Shown here piece by piece: positions 34,983-43,259 of a stretch of 64,000 nt of DNA (position 1 is the first letter of the stretch; each line of letters begins with the position of its first letter). The position numbers were made by a program, and so were the translations under genes. The stretch lies in contig JBHGAV010000002.1 in the NCBI GenBank assembly GCA_041946685.1, forward strand, positions 54,475-118,474, given 5' to 3'. This DNA is from JBHGAV01 sp041946685 (lineage in GTDB: Bacteria > Acidobacteriota > Terriglobia > Bryobacterales > Bryobacteraceae). The notes beneath the pieces are model-generated. The model did not search any database, had not been told where the DNA came from, and saw nothing but the letters and a program-made list of their open reading frames with translations.

Positions 34983-37229
34983 CTACTCTTCAACGATTTT
35001 GGACAGGCGCCTCAGTTTGGATTTCACCTCGTCGCTCGCCTCGGCCATCGAATTGGTGTCATAGATCACCCTGGGGGTCATGAAGATGACGAGCTCTGTC
35101 CGTTCCTTGGTGGTTGACCTTGAGCCAAACGCCATGCCCAGAACCGGTATGCGGCTCAGGTAAGGGATACCGGCGGTGCTTGTCGTATCCGACTCGTTGA
35201 TGATGCCGCCGATGGCGATCGTATCTCCATCCTGAACCGTGACCTGCGTCTTTACGCTGCGCGTCGAGAAAGAGGGGGACTGGATCGCGTCGCTGGCTCC
35301 CGGAGCGACAGGGGAACTCACGTCCTGGTTTACGATCATGGTTACGATCCCGCTGGGGCTTACCCGAGCGGTGATGTTCAGGGTCACGCCGCTGCTGCGA
35401 GTGGAAATCGTATTGGCGAAAAGGGAAGTCCCGCCAGACTGCGCGCCGGTAAGCGCCTGCGAGGTAAGCGTCGGAACATCCTGACCCACGTTGATCGAGG
35501 CCGGAATGCTGTCGGTAGCGATGATCACAGGGGCCGAGATCACCTTGGCCTTACGGTTGTCTTCGAAAGCGCGCAAGATGCCGAGCAGCTCCCGGCTCCG
35601 CCCCACCAGCGCCCCGGCTGTGAGCACACCGCCGGTACCCCCGATCCCAATCTGGGGGATCCTGGTCGCCAGCCCGCTCAGGGGCGAACCCGCTCCCAGA
35701 TCGTTTTCCCCTCGCCGTTGCAGGTACGCAGTAACGCCGGCGGAAAACGCCCCGGTAAGGGAGACCTCGTAGACCTTCGCTTCAATTAGCACCTGGCGGG
35801 GCGGGATATCCAGATCCCTCAGGAGCTTGAGTATCTTCTCGTACTCCTGCGGGGTTGCCTGTATGAGCAGAGAGTTGTCCAGGTAGTTGGGCACCACTCG
35901 CGGCATGCCTTCCGGAAGGCCGAGGCCGTATTCGTATCCCCCGCCCATGTAGTATCCTGTCCTGTCCGCGGTCTGGGCCTGAGTCTCGGCAGCCCCGGTC
36001 GCCGCCCCCGGCTGCGCCGCCGTGGTCGTCTGCCGCCGGCTGCCCATTGTGCCCTGGACGCCCATTCCAGGGTAGCCGCCGGCATAGCCGCCGTACCCAC
36101 CGAGACCGCCGCCATAGCCGCCGTATTGACCGCCGTATTGACCGCCGTATTGACCGCCGTAGCCACCGTATTGACCGCCGTAGCCACCATATCCACCGTA
36201 GCCGCCGTATCCACCATAGTCCCCGAAGCCGTAGCCGAAGCCCATCAGACCCATGTACAACCGCATGATGGCAGAAGCCAGAATATTGGCCTCGCCGTAC
36301 TTGACGCGGTAGACGTAGTTGTCAATCGACCCTGCGGTCACTTGCACCGGAACGTCCAGCTTCTTCAGCCATGTTTCCACCTCCTGGAAGATACCCGGGT
36401 TGGGCGCGACGGCCATGATGCTGTTGATCCTATCCAGCGGAATGAACCTCACCGCTCCGCCTTTTTCACCCAGGGACATGGAGCGCAGCACCGTCTCCAG
36501 CTCCTTGGAAACGTCGGTGGGGCTGCCGTGCTTCACCTCGAACAGGCGCACGCGCTGGCGGGCCAGCGTGTCGCTGTCAAACAGGGCGATCAGTTCCATG
36601 GTCCGGCGCATGTTGCGGTTGTTGTCGAGGAGCAACAGGAGATTGGCGGGCTCGTATGTCATCATGGTCGCACCCTCCCCGACGAATTTCTCCAAGAGCT
36701 TGGAGAGCTCGACCACCGTCGCGTATTTGAGGAAGATCAGGTTCAGCGACACTTGCTCGTCCACCGGAATGGAACTCGCGTCGGTGCGCGGCTCAAGCGG
36801 CAGGCGGGAAACGTCGGCCAGGGGGACGATCCGGTAGATGTCCCCGACCTGCACCATCGCCGCACCGTTCACCCGCAGGACGGTGTCCAGCAACTCCCGC
36901 GGGTCCACCGCGCGCAGCTCGCCGTACGTCTTCACCGTCACCGTGCCCTTGATGCGTGGGTCGATGATGTAGTTGATCTTCAGTTGGCGCGCCAGCAGGT
37001 CGATCACCTCGGTGAGGGACGCGTTCTCCACTTGCAGGAAAGACCGCCCGCCCGCCGTCGGAGTGACGCTGGCCGCGGGTGTTGTCGGCGTCTCCTTGGC
37101 CTCGGACGTTCTCCGCCTGGAGGGCGCGGGAGACTCCTGCTCCTCCACCGGAGGACGTCGAGACTGCTGGGCGCAGAGAATGGCCGCCAATGCCAGCCAG
37201 GCGCCGACGGCGCGCATCCGATTGATCAT
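34983..37229 (-). CDS. gspD: Type II secretion secretin GspD with Gly/Tyr insert
   Basis: The 748-residue outer-membrane secretin has a signal peptide (GAWLALAAILCAQ), then N0 (about 60-125, FLQVENASLTEVIDLLARQL), N1 (150-215), N2 (225-300), N3 and the C-terminal secretin barrel with KVISAPVIIATDSIPASINVG, VQDGDTIAIGGII and GMAFGSRSTTKERTELVIFM. The unusual part is a run of about 57 residues of GGYGGY/GGQYGG repeats (about 331-387) within the N3 region, flanked by more Gln/Ala/Thr-rich sequence. AAGGAGG directly before the ATG at 37229 decides the start. It is the last gene of the operon, whereas gspD is near the front in Proteobacteria. Confidence 0.93.
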   Translation of the reverse strand: MINRMRAVGAWLALAAILCAQQSRRPPVEEQESPAPSRRRTSEAKETPTTPAASVTPTAGGRSFLQVENASLTEVIDLLARQLKINYIIDPRIKGTVTVKTYGELRAVDPRELLDTVLRVNGAAMVQVGDIYRIVPLADVSRLPLEPRTDASSIPVDEQVSLNLIFLKYATVVELSKLLEKFVGEGATMMTYEPANLLLLLDNNRNMRRTMELIALFDSDTLARQRVRLFEVKHGSPTDVSKELETVLRSMSLGEKGGAVRFIPLDRINSIMAVAPNPGIFQEVETWLKKLDVPVQVTAGSIDNYVYRVKYGEANILASAIMRLYMGLMGFGYGFGDYGGYGGYGGYGGYGGQYGGYGGQYGGQYGGQYGGYGGGLGGYGGYAGGYPGMGVQGTMGSRRQTTTAAQPGAATGAAETQAQTADRTGYYMGGGYEYGLGLPEGMPRVVPNYLDNSLLIQATPQEYEKILKLLRDLDIPPRQVLIEAKVYEVSLTGAFSAGVTAYLQRRGENDLGAGSPLSGLATRIPQIGIGGTGGVLTAGALVGRSRELLGILRAFEDNRKAKVISAPVIIATDSIPASINVGQDVPTLTSQALTGAQSGGTSLFANTISTRSSGVTLNITARVSPSGIVTMIVNQDVSSPVAPGASDAIQSPSFSTRSVKTQVTVQDGDTIAIGGIINESDTTSTAGIPYLSRIPVLGMAFGSRSTTKERTELVIFMTPRVIYDTNSMAEASDEVKSKLRRLSKIVEE
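36071..36240 (-). repeat. Short tandem repeats encoding the Gly/Tyr insert of GspD
   Basis: Imperfect 9- and 12-base units (for example TTGACCGCCGTA on the plus strand) repeat through about 170 bases and stay in frame, encoding GGY and GGQY units. Such arrays change length by slippage. Confidence 0.85.
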
Positions 37230-37239
37230 GATGCCTCCT

Positions 37240-37551
37240 TCACGGCTGTTCCTTCTTGCGCCGTTCTCGCTCCACGACTGCCTGTTCCGTTTCGTCCAAC
37301 TCGCTCTTCTTCTTGCTCCACTTCTTGACACCGAAGGGCGTCTGCCGTTCGAAGCGAACCGTATCCCCCTCCTCGAAGGCGCGCATGGTGGCAGGCGGAT
37401 TCGGTTTCTCCTCACCGGTCTTCTCCGCAAGTTTGACGGTGCCGAAGGGCGTCTTCTTCCCCGCGCCCGGCTGCTGAGGAGTCTTATCCTCGGCCGCAAC
37501 CGTGGCACTGAACAGCCAGATCAGACTCAGAAACGCTATGCAGATTCTCAC
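37240..37551 (-). CDS. Small exported protein with two TPFG motifs
   Basis: The 103-residue protein has a signal peptide (RICIAFLSLIWLFSATVAA) and a short, highly charged mature part of about 80 residues. Two copies of a short motif are visible, KKTPFGTVK and RQTPFGVKKW, separated by an acidic linker. I chose the GTG at 37551 because GGAGG lies seven bases upstream; the frame is open 13 codons further. It lies between the GspC-like gene (20 bases upstream) and gspD (10 bases downstream). The GspC-like protein ends with the same motif. A role as a periplasmic linker or pilotin-like factor is speculation. Confidence 0.7.
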   Translation of the reverse strand: MRICIAFLSLIWLFSATVAAEDKTPQQPGAGKKTPFGTVKLAEKTGEEKPNPPATMRAFEEGDTVRFERQTPFGVKKWSKKKSELDETEQAVVERERRKKEQP

Positions 37552-37571
37552 GAGTTTGCCTCCGACGCCTC

Positions 37572-38300
37572 CTACTTCACGGGCTCCCAATGGCAGCTCA
37601 TGCCGAACGGCGTCTTGTTGACCACTTTTCTGAACCCATCGCGAACCGTCCCTGGCGGCGAGGTGTCGTTGGGCTGGCAGGCCTTCAGGTCTCCGGTGAG
37701 ATCGAGCCCCGGCCCGGTTTCCGCGGGGGCGAGAGCGCCGACGGACTGAACGGCCGCCTTTGCCGAGGCGGGCGCGGGCGCGGCCTGGGCCCCACCACCG
37801 CCCGTCGCGGGCGAACCGGCCTGCGGCTTCAGATCCTGGAATTTCCGCCGGACCTCCTGGCCTTCCCAGTCGAAGACCAGTTCGTCGCCCTCGATCGCCG
37901 CCAGAACGAAGCTGCCCACCTTCTCGCCCGGCGAGTAGCTGCGGTTGGCGGCCCCTGGCTTCTCGCTCAGAATCACCACGGGCCCGTCACCCATGTCCAT
38001 CATTCCGTACGCCAGCGGAAGTGCGGGCATCGGCTTGGCCGGCGCCACCTCCACGATCACTTTCGGGTTGCGGTCGCGGTCGAACAGCATCTGCTGAGCA
38101 ACATCGCTGTAGTCAGCCGCGACGGCGGGCCGCGGAGACCGCAGCGGCGCCGGCGCGGGCGATTCGGAAGACTTCACAGAGGACCCGAGGACCCGCCTCT
38201 CCTCCACCCGGCCGGCCATCCAGTTGACGCGCAGCCGCCAGGCCGCCGCCGCAACCAGCGCCAGAAGAGCCAGATTCAAGAGAATAAGCCTGCGCCTCAT
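37572..38300 (-). CDS. GspC-like inner-membrane protein
   Basis: The 242-residue protein has one N-terminal membrane helix (ILLNLALLALVAAAAW), a Pro/Ala/Ser linker, the DYSDVAQQMLFDRDRNP stretch that resembles the YxxIxxxNLF box of GspC, and a beta domain at about 88-160 (PVVILSEK ... YSPGEKVGSFVLAAIEGDELVF) that matches the GspC homology region pattern. It lacks the C-terminal PDZ or coiled coil of classical GspC and instead ends with an Ala/Pro-rich segment and KTPFGMSCHWEPVK. In the machine GspC links the inner-membrane platform to the secretin. The assignment rests on pattern and position between gspM and gspD. Confidence 0.62.
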   Translation of the reverse strand: MRRRLILLNLALLALVAAAAWRLRVNWMAGRVEERRVLGSSVKSSESPAPAPLRSPRPAVAADYSDVAQQMLFDRDRNPKVIVEVAPAKPMPALPLAYGMMDMGDGPVVILSEKPGAANRSYSPGEKVGSFVLAAIEGDELVFDWEGQEVRRKFQDLKPQAGSPATGGGGAQAAPAPASAKAAVQSVGALAPAETGPGLDLTGDLKACQPNDTSPPGTVRDGFRKVVNKTPFGMSCHWEPVK

Positions 38301-38890
38301 AGCGGGCCCGCCCCTTTCTTCTCCGGCACCAGCCTGCGGGGCACGACGCCGGCCAGAATCAGACGAACGTTGATCGTCTTGTCCTCATGGTTTCCGGACG
38401 CGACGCGGAGGCCGCTGATCGCCACCAATTGATCTTGCGCGGAAATATCGGCCAGCAGGTTTATGAGTTGCTCGATGCGACACTCGAACGACATGGGGAC
38501 AAGAACTTCGCCGTAGTCGTCACTGAACACCCTGGCTTGGCCCACCTCCACGTTGCGGATTTCGATGGGGGGGACCTGCGCGGCCGCCAGGTTGCGGGCG
38601 ATCTGCATCAGTTGCGCCTGCGCCTGCGGCAGGGTCTCCGTCTCGATCACGCCCTTGGCGCGCTCGGCCAGTTCTTGCGTGGCAATCTTCAGCGCGCTCT
38701 CCCGGGCAGGAAGCGCCGCCGCAATCTCGCGGATTCTCCGGAGGCGCGTCTGCGCGCTTTCGACGGTCTCCTGTGATGCCGTTGCCGGCGCCTGCTCCCG
38801 CTGGCGAACGACCAACTCGATCAGGAGCATCACCAAAGCCGCCGCTCCGAGCAACGCGAGCGCCCGGCGATCCCGCTTGCCAAGCTTCAT
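38297..38890 (-). CDS. gspM: GspM/PilO-like inner-membrane platform protein
   Basis: The 197-residue protein has a short cytoplasmic start, one membrane helix (ALALLGAAALVMLLIELVV), a coiled-coil-prone helix (about 40-85) and a small ferredoxin-like alpha/beta domain (about 100-185, VPMSFECRIEQLINLLADIS). This is the layout of GspM and PilO, which pair with GspL/PilN. It overlaps the gspL stop and the GspC-like start by four bases each, so the three are translationally coupled. Confidence 0.75.
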   Translation of the reverse strand: MKLGKRDRRALALLGAAALVMLLIELVVRQREQAPATASQETVESAQTRLRRIREIAAALPARESALKIATQELAERAKGVIETETLPQAQAQLMQIARNLAAAQVPPIEIRNVEVGQARVFSDDYGEVLVPMSFECRIEQLINLLADISAQDQLVAISGLRVASGNHEDKTINVRLILAGVVPRRLVPEKKGAGPL

Positions 38891-40185
38891 GGGCGGGGTT
38901 CCTCCCGGGCCATGCGGATCCGGAAAACCTGGTTCTTCTCCGCCTTGCCGATCTGGCCGACAAACTCCGAGTCCTGGAAGTAGGGCGAACTGTCCAGCAG
39001 CTTCAGTAGCGGCGCGGCCTGCTCACATTGTCCGGCGATGGTCACCGTGGTACGGTCCATCTCCAGGTTGTTCAGCCAGGCCGGCGGCGCCAGGAGGCGG
39101 GTGATCTCCTGGAGCGCATTCAGGTCCGCCTGCGTGCGGCTGTGAAAAAGGTCCAGTTGCCGCGCGCGATTTCTGGCGCTCTGAAAGGCTTTCTCCGCTG
39201 CGACAGCCTTCTCCGCCTGCGGCGCGACGCGGGCAATCTCGCCTCTGAGCAACTCGAGCTGCCGGCGCTCTTCATAAGTCCGCTGGGCAGTCAGGCCTAT
39301 GGCCAACAGAAGCAAGATCGCGGTCAGGGCCACGGTGGGCACGAGGATCAGCCTCGAGTTCGAGCTGCGCAGCTCGGCGGGCAGCAGGTTCGCCTGGAGA
39401 ATCCTGCGCAAGCCGGCGCCCGCGAGCGCGGTGGCATAGGACAGCGCGGCCTGCGACAGGTCGAACTCCGGCGGCGCGGACTTGGGAGCCGGCAGCACCT
39501 GATCGAACCCTTTCAGATCGGCCTCCGGCGCCAGCCTCAGTTCGGATGCGGCCAGAGTGGCGGATCGTTGGGCCGGCTCTGCCAGAATCGTCGAGAAGAC
39601 CGGTTTTGCATAGCTCTCGCCATAGGCCTCCGGCTCGGGCCCGCCACCGGCCGAAAGGAACTCTTCCCGCGGAGGCTCGCCGAACACCCGAAGCGCCGAG
39701 TAGAGCACCGCTGCCGAGAATGTGAATGAGGCGATCTTGATGCCGGCCTCGATGAAGAGGCGGCTGTAGCCCTCGATACAGGCCCGTTGCGCGATTCCGA
39801 TCAGCACCGACTCGGTCCCGGGCAGCCGCGCCCAGGCATAGTCAACCTCGTCTTCGCCATAGGGATGGAGCGCGTCGATCTGCAAAGGCACCGCCGAGGC
39901 CAGATCCCGGTCGCTCACCCCCGCCAGCGCGAGATGCCTGACGATAACCTCGCGCCGCGGCAACAGGACCGTTGCCGCCAGATGCGCCGCTCCCGTCCGG
40001 CGCAAGAAGGCGGAGTACTCCGCACCCCACTCGGCGGCAGGCCGCTGGCGGAAGCCGGCGATCACGAGGTGGCCGAGGACCTTCGCTCCGGAGGGGCGCA
40101 GTCGCACCACAGTGACCACGAGATTCTGATCCAGGATCTGGACGCCGACACCCGTGCCCAGAGCCAGCAGCGATCGCGAATTCAC
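38887..40185 (-). CDS. gspL: GspL-like protein (PilM-like plus PilN-like parts)
   Basis: The 432-residue protein has a cytoplasmic actin-like domain (about 1-250, with LPRREVIVRHLALAGVSDRD and VLIGIAQRACIEGYSRLF), a membrane helix near 284-303 (LILVPTVALTAILLLLAIGL), a coiled coil, and a small periplasmic ferredoxin-like domain (about 350-432). GspL recruits the GspE ATPase to the membrane platform. I chose the GTG at 40185 because it overlaps the gspK stop as GTGA; the frame extends further upstream. The two halves correspond to PilM and PilN of type IV pili. Confidence 0.78.
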   Translation of the reverse strand: MNSRSLLALGTGVGVQILDQNLVVTVVRLRPSGAKVLGHLVIAGFRQRPAAEWGAEYSAFLRRTGAAHLAATVLLPRREVIVRHLALAGVSDRDLASAVPLQIDALHPYGEDEVDYAWARLPGTESVLIGIAQRACIEGYSRLFIEAGIKIASFTFSAAVLYSALRVFGEPPREEFLSAGGGPEPEAYGESYAKPVFSTILAEPAQRSATLAASELRLAPEADLKGFDQVLPAPKSAPPEFDLSQAALSYATALAGAGLRRILQANLLPAELRSSNSRLILVPTVALTAILLLLAIGLTAQRTYEERRQLELLRGEIARVAPQAEKAVAAEKAFQSARNRARQLDLFHSRTQADLNALQEITRLLAPPAWLNNLEMDRTTVTIAGQCEQAAPLLKLLDSSPYFQDSEFVGQIGKAEKNQVFRIRMAREEPRP

Positions 40186-41213
40186 TGGCTGTCCCTCACC
40201 CAAAGCTGGTCCTGCCACCGGAGGATCTGGCAAGCGTTGTCAAGACCGCCACCCACCAGCCGCACCGTGGCGCCCACCGAACGGACAGCGTCGGACATCC
40301 TCCCGTCCGGCGTTCTGCGCCTGCCCGTGGAGCGAAGCGAATAGATCCAATCGCCGCCGACCCCGAGCCGCGCCAGCGCGCCGCCGGAGAGCCCCATGGC
40401 ACGCAGCACGTCGACCGTGCGCAGCGGCTCCACGCGCCGGGCCTGAACCACCGCGTCCACTTCCTGCGGGCTAAGACCAACCGCCGCCAGCACCGCCGGC
40501 GGCGCGGTGTTTACGTCCACCGGCCCGGAGTCGCCGTAGACCGTGACGCAATCGGCCAGGCCGCCCACCGGCTGAAGCCGCCCTTGCGGGTCCCGCTCGA
40601 AGGAGCCATGGTAGATATCCGGAGTCATACCCTTGACCAGCAAGAGCTCTTCCTTCTCCAAGAAAGACGCGTGGCGGGACGGAAAAGACGGGGAGAGTGA
40701 AAGATAATAGCGATCGAATTCGGTGAGGCCGCCCTCGGCGGGAGGGGTCCTCCAGTCCAGGATGGCCTGGGTAATCTCGGCCGCGCGTTGCGGCTCCACG
40801 CCGAGAGCCGCAAGCAGGCGCAGAATCTCCGCGGGCGGTGCTCGGTTCACGTTGATTCGTGACGTTTCCGGCATGATCTCGACGTCCGCCTCGCCGGCGG
40901 GAAAGTCGAAGTGAAGCCGGGGGGTTCCGGGCGAATAGTAGCGGTTGGGGCCGGCGGCTCCTTGAAAGCCCGGTCCCCACTGCATGTAGACCAGCGCGCG
41001 GTCCAGACCCCCCGCCGCCAGGTAGTAGGCCTGAGTGCTGTCAAACTGCGTGGACGAGCGCTCCAGTTCTCCCCGCACCGTCGTGGCCAGGGAGAAGGCG
41101 ATCGCCGCAAGGGCAGCCGACAGCCAGAGCACCGCCACCAGCGCCGCTCCTCTGCGGCTGCGGCCCGGAATTGGGGCGCGACGGAAAGGAGCGGTTGATC
41201 TAGTACCCGCCAT
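40182..41213 (-). CDS. gspK: Type II secretion minor pseudopilin GspK
   Basis: The 343-residue protein has a basic leader, then the prepilin-like helix GAALVAVLWLSAALAAIAFS, in which G precedes the processing point and, as usual for GspK, the fifth-residue Glu is absent. The large globular domain contains SRINVNRAPPAEILRLL and PVDVNTAPPAVLAAVGLS, the helix-hairpin-helix-like repeats typical of GspK. GspK caps the pseudopilus tip with GspI and GspJ. The ATG at 41213 is chosen to limit overlap with gspJ to 14 bases. Confidence 0.86.
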   Translation of the reverse strand: MAGTRSTAPFRRAPIPGRSRRGAALVAVLWLSAALAAIAFSLATTVRGELERSSTQFDSTQAYYLAAGGLDRALVYMQWGPGFQGAAGPNRYYSPGTPRLHFDFPAGEADVEIMPETSRINVNRAPPAEILRLLAALGVEPQRAAEITQAILDWRTPPAEGGLTEFDRYYLSLSPSFPSRHASFLEKEELLLVKGMTPDIYHGSFERDPQGRLQPVGGLADCVTVYGDSGPVDVNTAPPAVLAAVGLSPQEVDAVVQARRVEPLRTVDVLRAMGLSGGALARLGVGGDWIYSLRSTGRRRTPDGRMSDAVRSVGATVRLVGGGLDNACQILRWQDQLWVRDSQ

Positions 41214-41931
41214 ATTGGAGCCTCGGCTGGGCGTTGACGCGGATGGGCGCGGTGATCGACATCGGCGGGATCCGTACTGCATTCACGGCCAGTGGTTCCA
41301 TCTCGATTCTCACGGCGCTCGGCCACTGGGGCCAAATCCAGTGATCCACCCATCGCTCGCGCGCCGGAGGAGGCACCGTCTGGCGGAACCGGAAGCGGCA
41401 GGAAGCGAGGCGGTCGGCCAGGACGAAGGAGCCCTGTCCCGTCTGGATCGGCCGGAACACGGGCACGCGGACCCCGGCATCCAGCGAGGCCACCGTGCCC
41501 AGGCAGAAAGCGCCGGCGCCGAGAGGACCGGTGTACAGATGCTCGTTGACCACCAGCCGGACACCCTCTCCCCGCTCCCCCGGAATGACCTGGTACTCCA
41601 GAATCTGGGCGTAGCCTCTCCAGCCCTCGGCCAGCGAGTAGGCGGAGACAAATCGCATCGATTCGGGCTCGCCCTGAAAGAACGGGAGCGCCTCCGGCGG
41701 GCCTTCCCCGCTCGCCGTGCATGCGGCGACAACGGGCACGAAACCGGCGATCTCTCCTTCCAGAATCCGCTGCACCCCGGCCAGCCGCCGGTTGTCCATG
41801 AGCCGGGCATTGGCCTTGTCCATCGCGCTCACGCCCACATGCAGAGCCGTCAGGATGCCGGCGGAAAGCAGGGCCAGCAACGACACCGCCAGCAACAACT
41901 CCAGCAGCGTGACTCCGCGTCGCCCCTTCAC
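41200..41931 (-). CDS. gspJ: Type II secretion minor pseudopilin GspJ
   Basis: The 243-residue protein starts with a type IV pilin-like processing region, KGRRGVTLLELLLAVSLLAL, where cleavage after G leaves V1 with E5. The globular part has GspJ-like spacing and Trp/Arg-rich beta strands. The GTG at 41931 overlaps the gspI stop as GTGA, which decides the start over an open frame that runs 30 codons further. It forms the pseudopilus tip complex with GspI and GspK. Confidence 0.85.
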   Translation of the reverse strand: MKGRRGVTLLELLLAVSLLALLSAGILTALHVGVSAMDKANARLMDNRRLAGVQRILEGEIAGFVPVVAACTASGEGPPEALPFFQGEPESMRFVSAYSLAEGWRGYAQILEYQVIPGERGEGVRLVVNEHLYTGPLGAGAFCLGTVASLDAGVRVPVFRPIQTGQGSFVLADRLASCRFRFRQTVPPPARERWVDHWIWPQWPSAVRIEMEPLAVNAVRIPPMSITAPIRVNAQPRLQYGGY

Positions 41932-42353
41932 CTCTGTTCGTCCCCGTCGGTCTGGGCAGGGATCATGCCGCGCCGGTAGGCTTCGAGCGACAGGGTTCGC
42001 TTCTGCCTCCCGCTGGTCCACCAGACCTCCAGCCCCAGCCGTTCCAGGATCGGAGTGCCGGGCGCAGGCTGCGGCGGCGCTTCGAACCGGGTCAGTTCGG
42101 CCCGCCAGCCGCCCTCCATGCCGGTTGTGGCGGCGTCGAATCTGCCCTCAAAGGGGCTGTCGTAGGGAAGGCGCGGGTTGAGAAGAAGCTCGTCCATCGT
42201 GCGCTTGGCCGCCAGCACGGCGCGGTCGCGCTCGGTCAACCTCGATCCGTTCCCGAGAGAGGTGGAGATATTCGAAAGCAGGCCCACCACGGCGATCCCC
42301 ATAACGGCGGTGGCGACCAGCATCTCGAGCAGCGTGAATCCCCTGCTCTTCAT
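41928..42353 (-). CDS. gspI: Type II secretion minor pseudopilin GspI
   Basis: The 141-residue protein has the prepilin motif SRGFTLLEMLVATAVMGIA with E5 after the processed F, followed by a small globular domain with ERDRAVLAAKRTMDELLL as the continuing helix. Length and position between gspH and gspJ fit GspI. It overlaps its neighbours by four bases at both ends. Confidence 0.85.
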   Translation of the reverse strand: MKSRGFTLLEMLVATAVMGIAVVGLLSNISTSLGNGSRLTERDRAVLAAKRTMDELLLNPRLPYDSPFEGRFDAATTGMEGGWRAELTRFEAPPQPAPGTPILERLGLEVWWTSGRQKRTLSLEAYRRGMIPAQTDGDEQR

Positions 42354-42832
42354 CGCGCCACGCTCTTCTCGATCTCGGGCACCCCGGTGATAGGGTTGAC
42401 GCGCACCACGCGCCGCGCCCCCTTCGTGTTGGCGAGTTCGACCCCGATGCGCGGCACCGTGCCGCCCGGATAGCAGAGAAAACGCCGCGGCTCGCCCTCA
42501 TCTCCGACCAGGGGTGGCAGCACGCCGGTGATCCGCACGCCACTCGGCATCTCGAGCCTGCGCAGGGAGCCGGAGCCGGCGCCCCTTGCCAGGAGCACAC
42601 TCGCTCTCGGGTCGATGGTGATCTCGATCGCCTCCTGCCGGCGCTCGGCCCGGTTCAGTTCCCTGTTCAGAAAGCCGGCCACGCCGTCGCCGGCGCTGGC
42701 GAGCTTGAGTGTCTCGAGCCCCGCCGAGACCGGCGGAAACACGATCCCGGCCAGCAGACCGATCAGACCTACCACGATGACCATTTCCAGAAGGGTCACG
42801 CCGCCGCGTCCCCTCCGGTGACAAGCATTCAT
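42350..42832 (-). CDS. gspH: Type II secretion minor pseudopilin GspH
   Basis: The 160-residue protein has a processing region RGRGGVTLLEMVIVVGLIGL and a GspH-type beta domain (about 55-150). The C-terminus reads VRVNPITGVPEI, usual for this family, where the last strands end the pseudopilin. It overlaps gspG and gspI by four bases each. Confidence 0.84.
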   Translation of the reverse strand: MNACHRRGRGGVTLLEMVIVVGLIGLLAGIVFPPVSAGLETLKLASAGDGVAGFLNRELNRAERRQEAIEITIDPRASVLLARGAGSGSLRRLEMPSGVRITGVLPPLVGDEGEPRRFLCYPGGTVPRIGVELANTKGARRVVRVNPITGVPEIEKSVAR

Positions 42833-43257
42833 TTCCAGCTCACGACATCGGCGTTAATGCCCTCGCCGCCCGGCTGGCCGTCGGCGCCGTAAGAGATGAT
42901 TTCCGGATCTTCGCTGTGCTCTCCCGGATAGCGGTAGACATAGGGGCGCCCCCAAGGGTCGGCCGGGATATCCTTGGCCAGGTAGGGCCCTCCCCACTGC
43001 GGCATGTTGGGCGGGCGCGTTCTGAGGGCCAGTAAGCCCTGCTCGGTGGTGGGGAAGACACCCACGTCCATCTTGTAAGTGTTCAGCGCGGTCATGAAGC
43101 TGCCGATCTGCGCTTGCGCCGCCGTAACGCGCGCCTTGTCGGCCTGCGGCCACAGCCTCATGCCGACGTACGCTGCAAACAGGGCGATGATCGTGACCAC
43201 GACCAACATCTCGATCAGCGTTACGCCCGATTGTCGATTCTTTCTCCGGTTGTCCAT
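42829..43257 (-). CDS. gspG: Type II secretion major pseudopilin GspG
   Basis: The 142-residue protein is highly typical: leader ending RQSG, then VTLIEMLVVVTIIALFAAYV with E5, the FMTALNTYKMDVGVFPTTEQGL helix, and the calcium-loop segment DPWGRPYVYRYPGEHSEDPEIISYGADGQ with the final residues GINADVVSWK. It polymerises into the pseudopilus that pushes substrates through the secretin. gspF ends two bases upstream. Confidence 0.96.
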   Translation of the reverse strand: MDNRRKNRQSGVTLIEMLVVVTIIALFAAYVGMRLWPQADKARVTAAQAQIGSFMTALNTYKMDVGVFPTTEQGLLALRTRPPNMPQWGGPYLAKDIPADPWGRPYVYRYPGEHSEDPEIISYGADGQPGGEGINADVVSWK

Positions 43258-43259
43258 TT

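Noticed and set aside
36071..36240. CRISPR-like array
   Set aside because: The units are 9-12 bases, have no spacers, stay in frame and encode a Gly/Tyr stretch of GspD.
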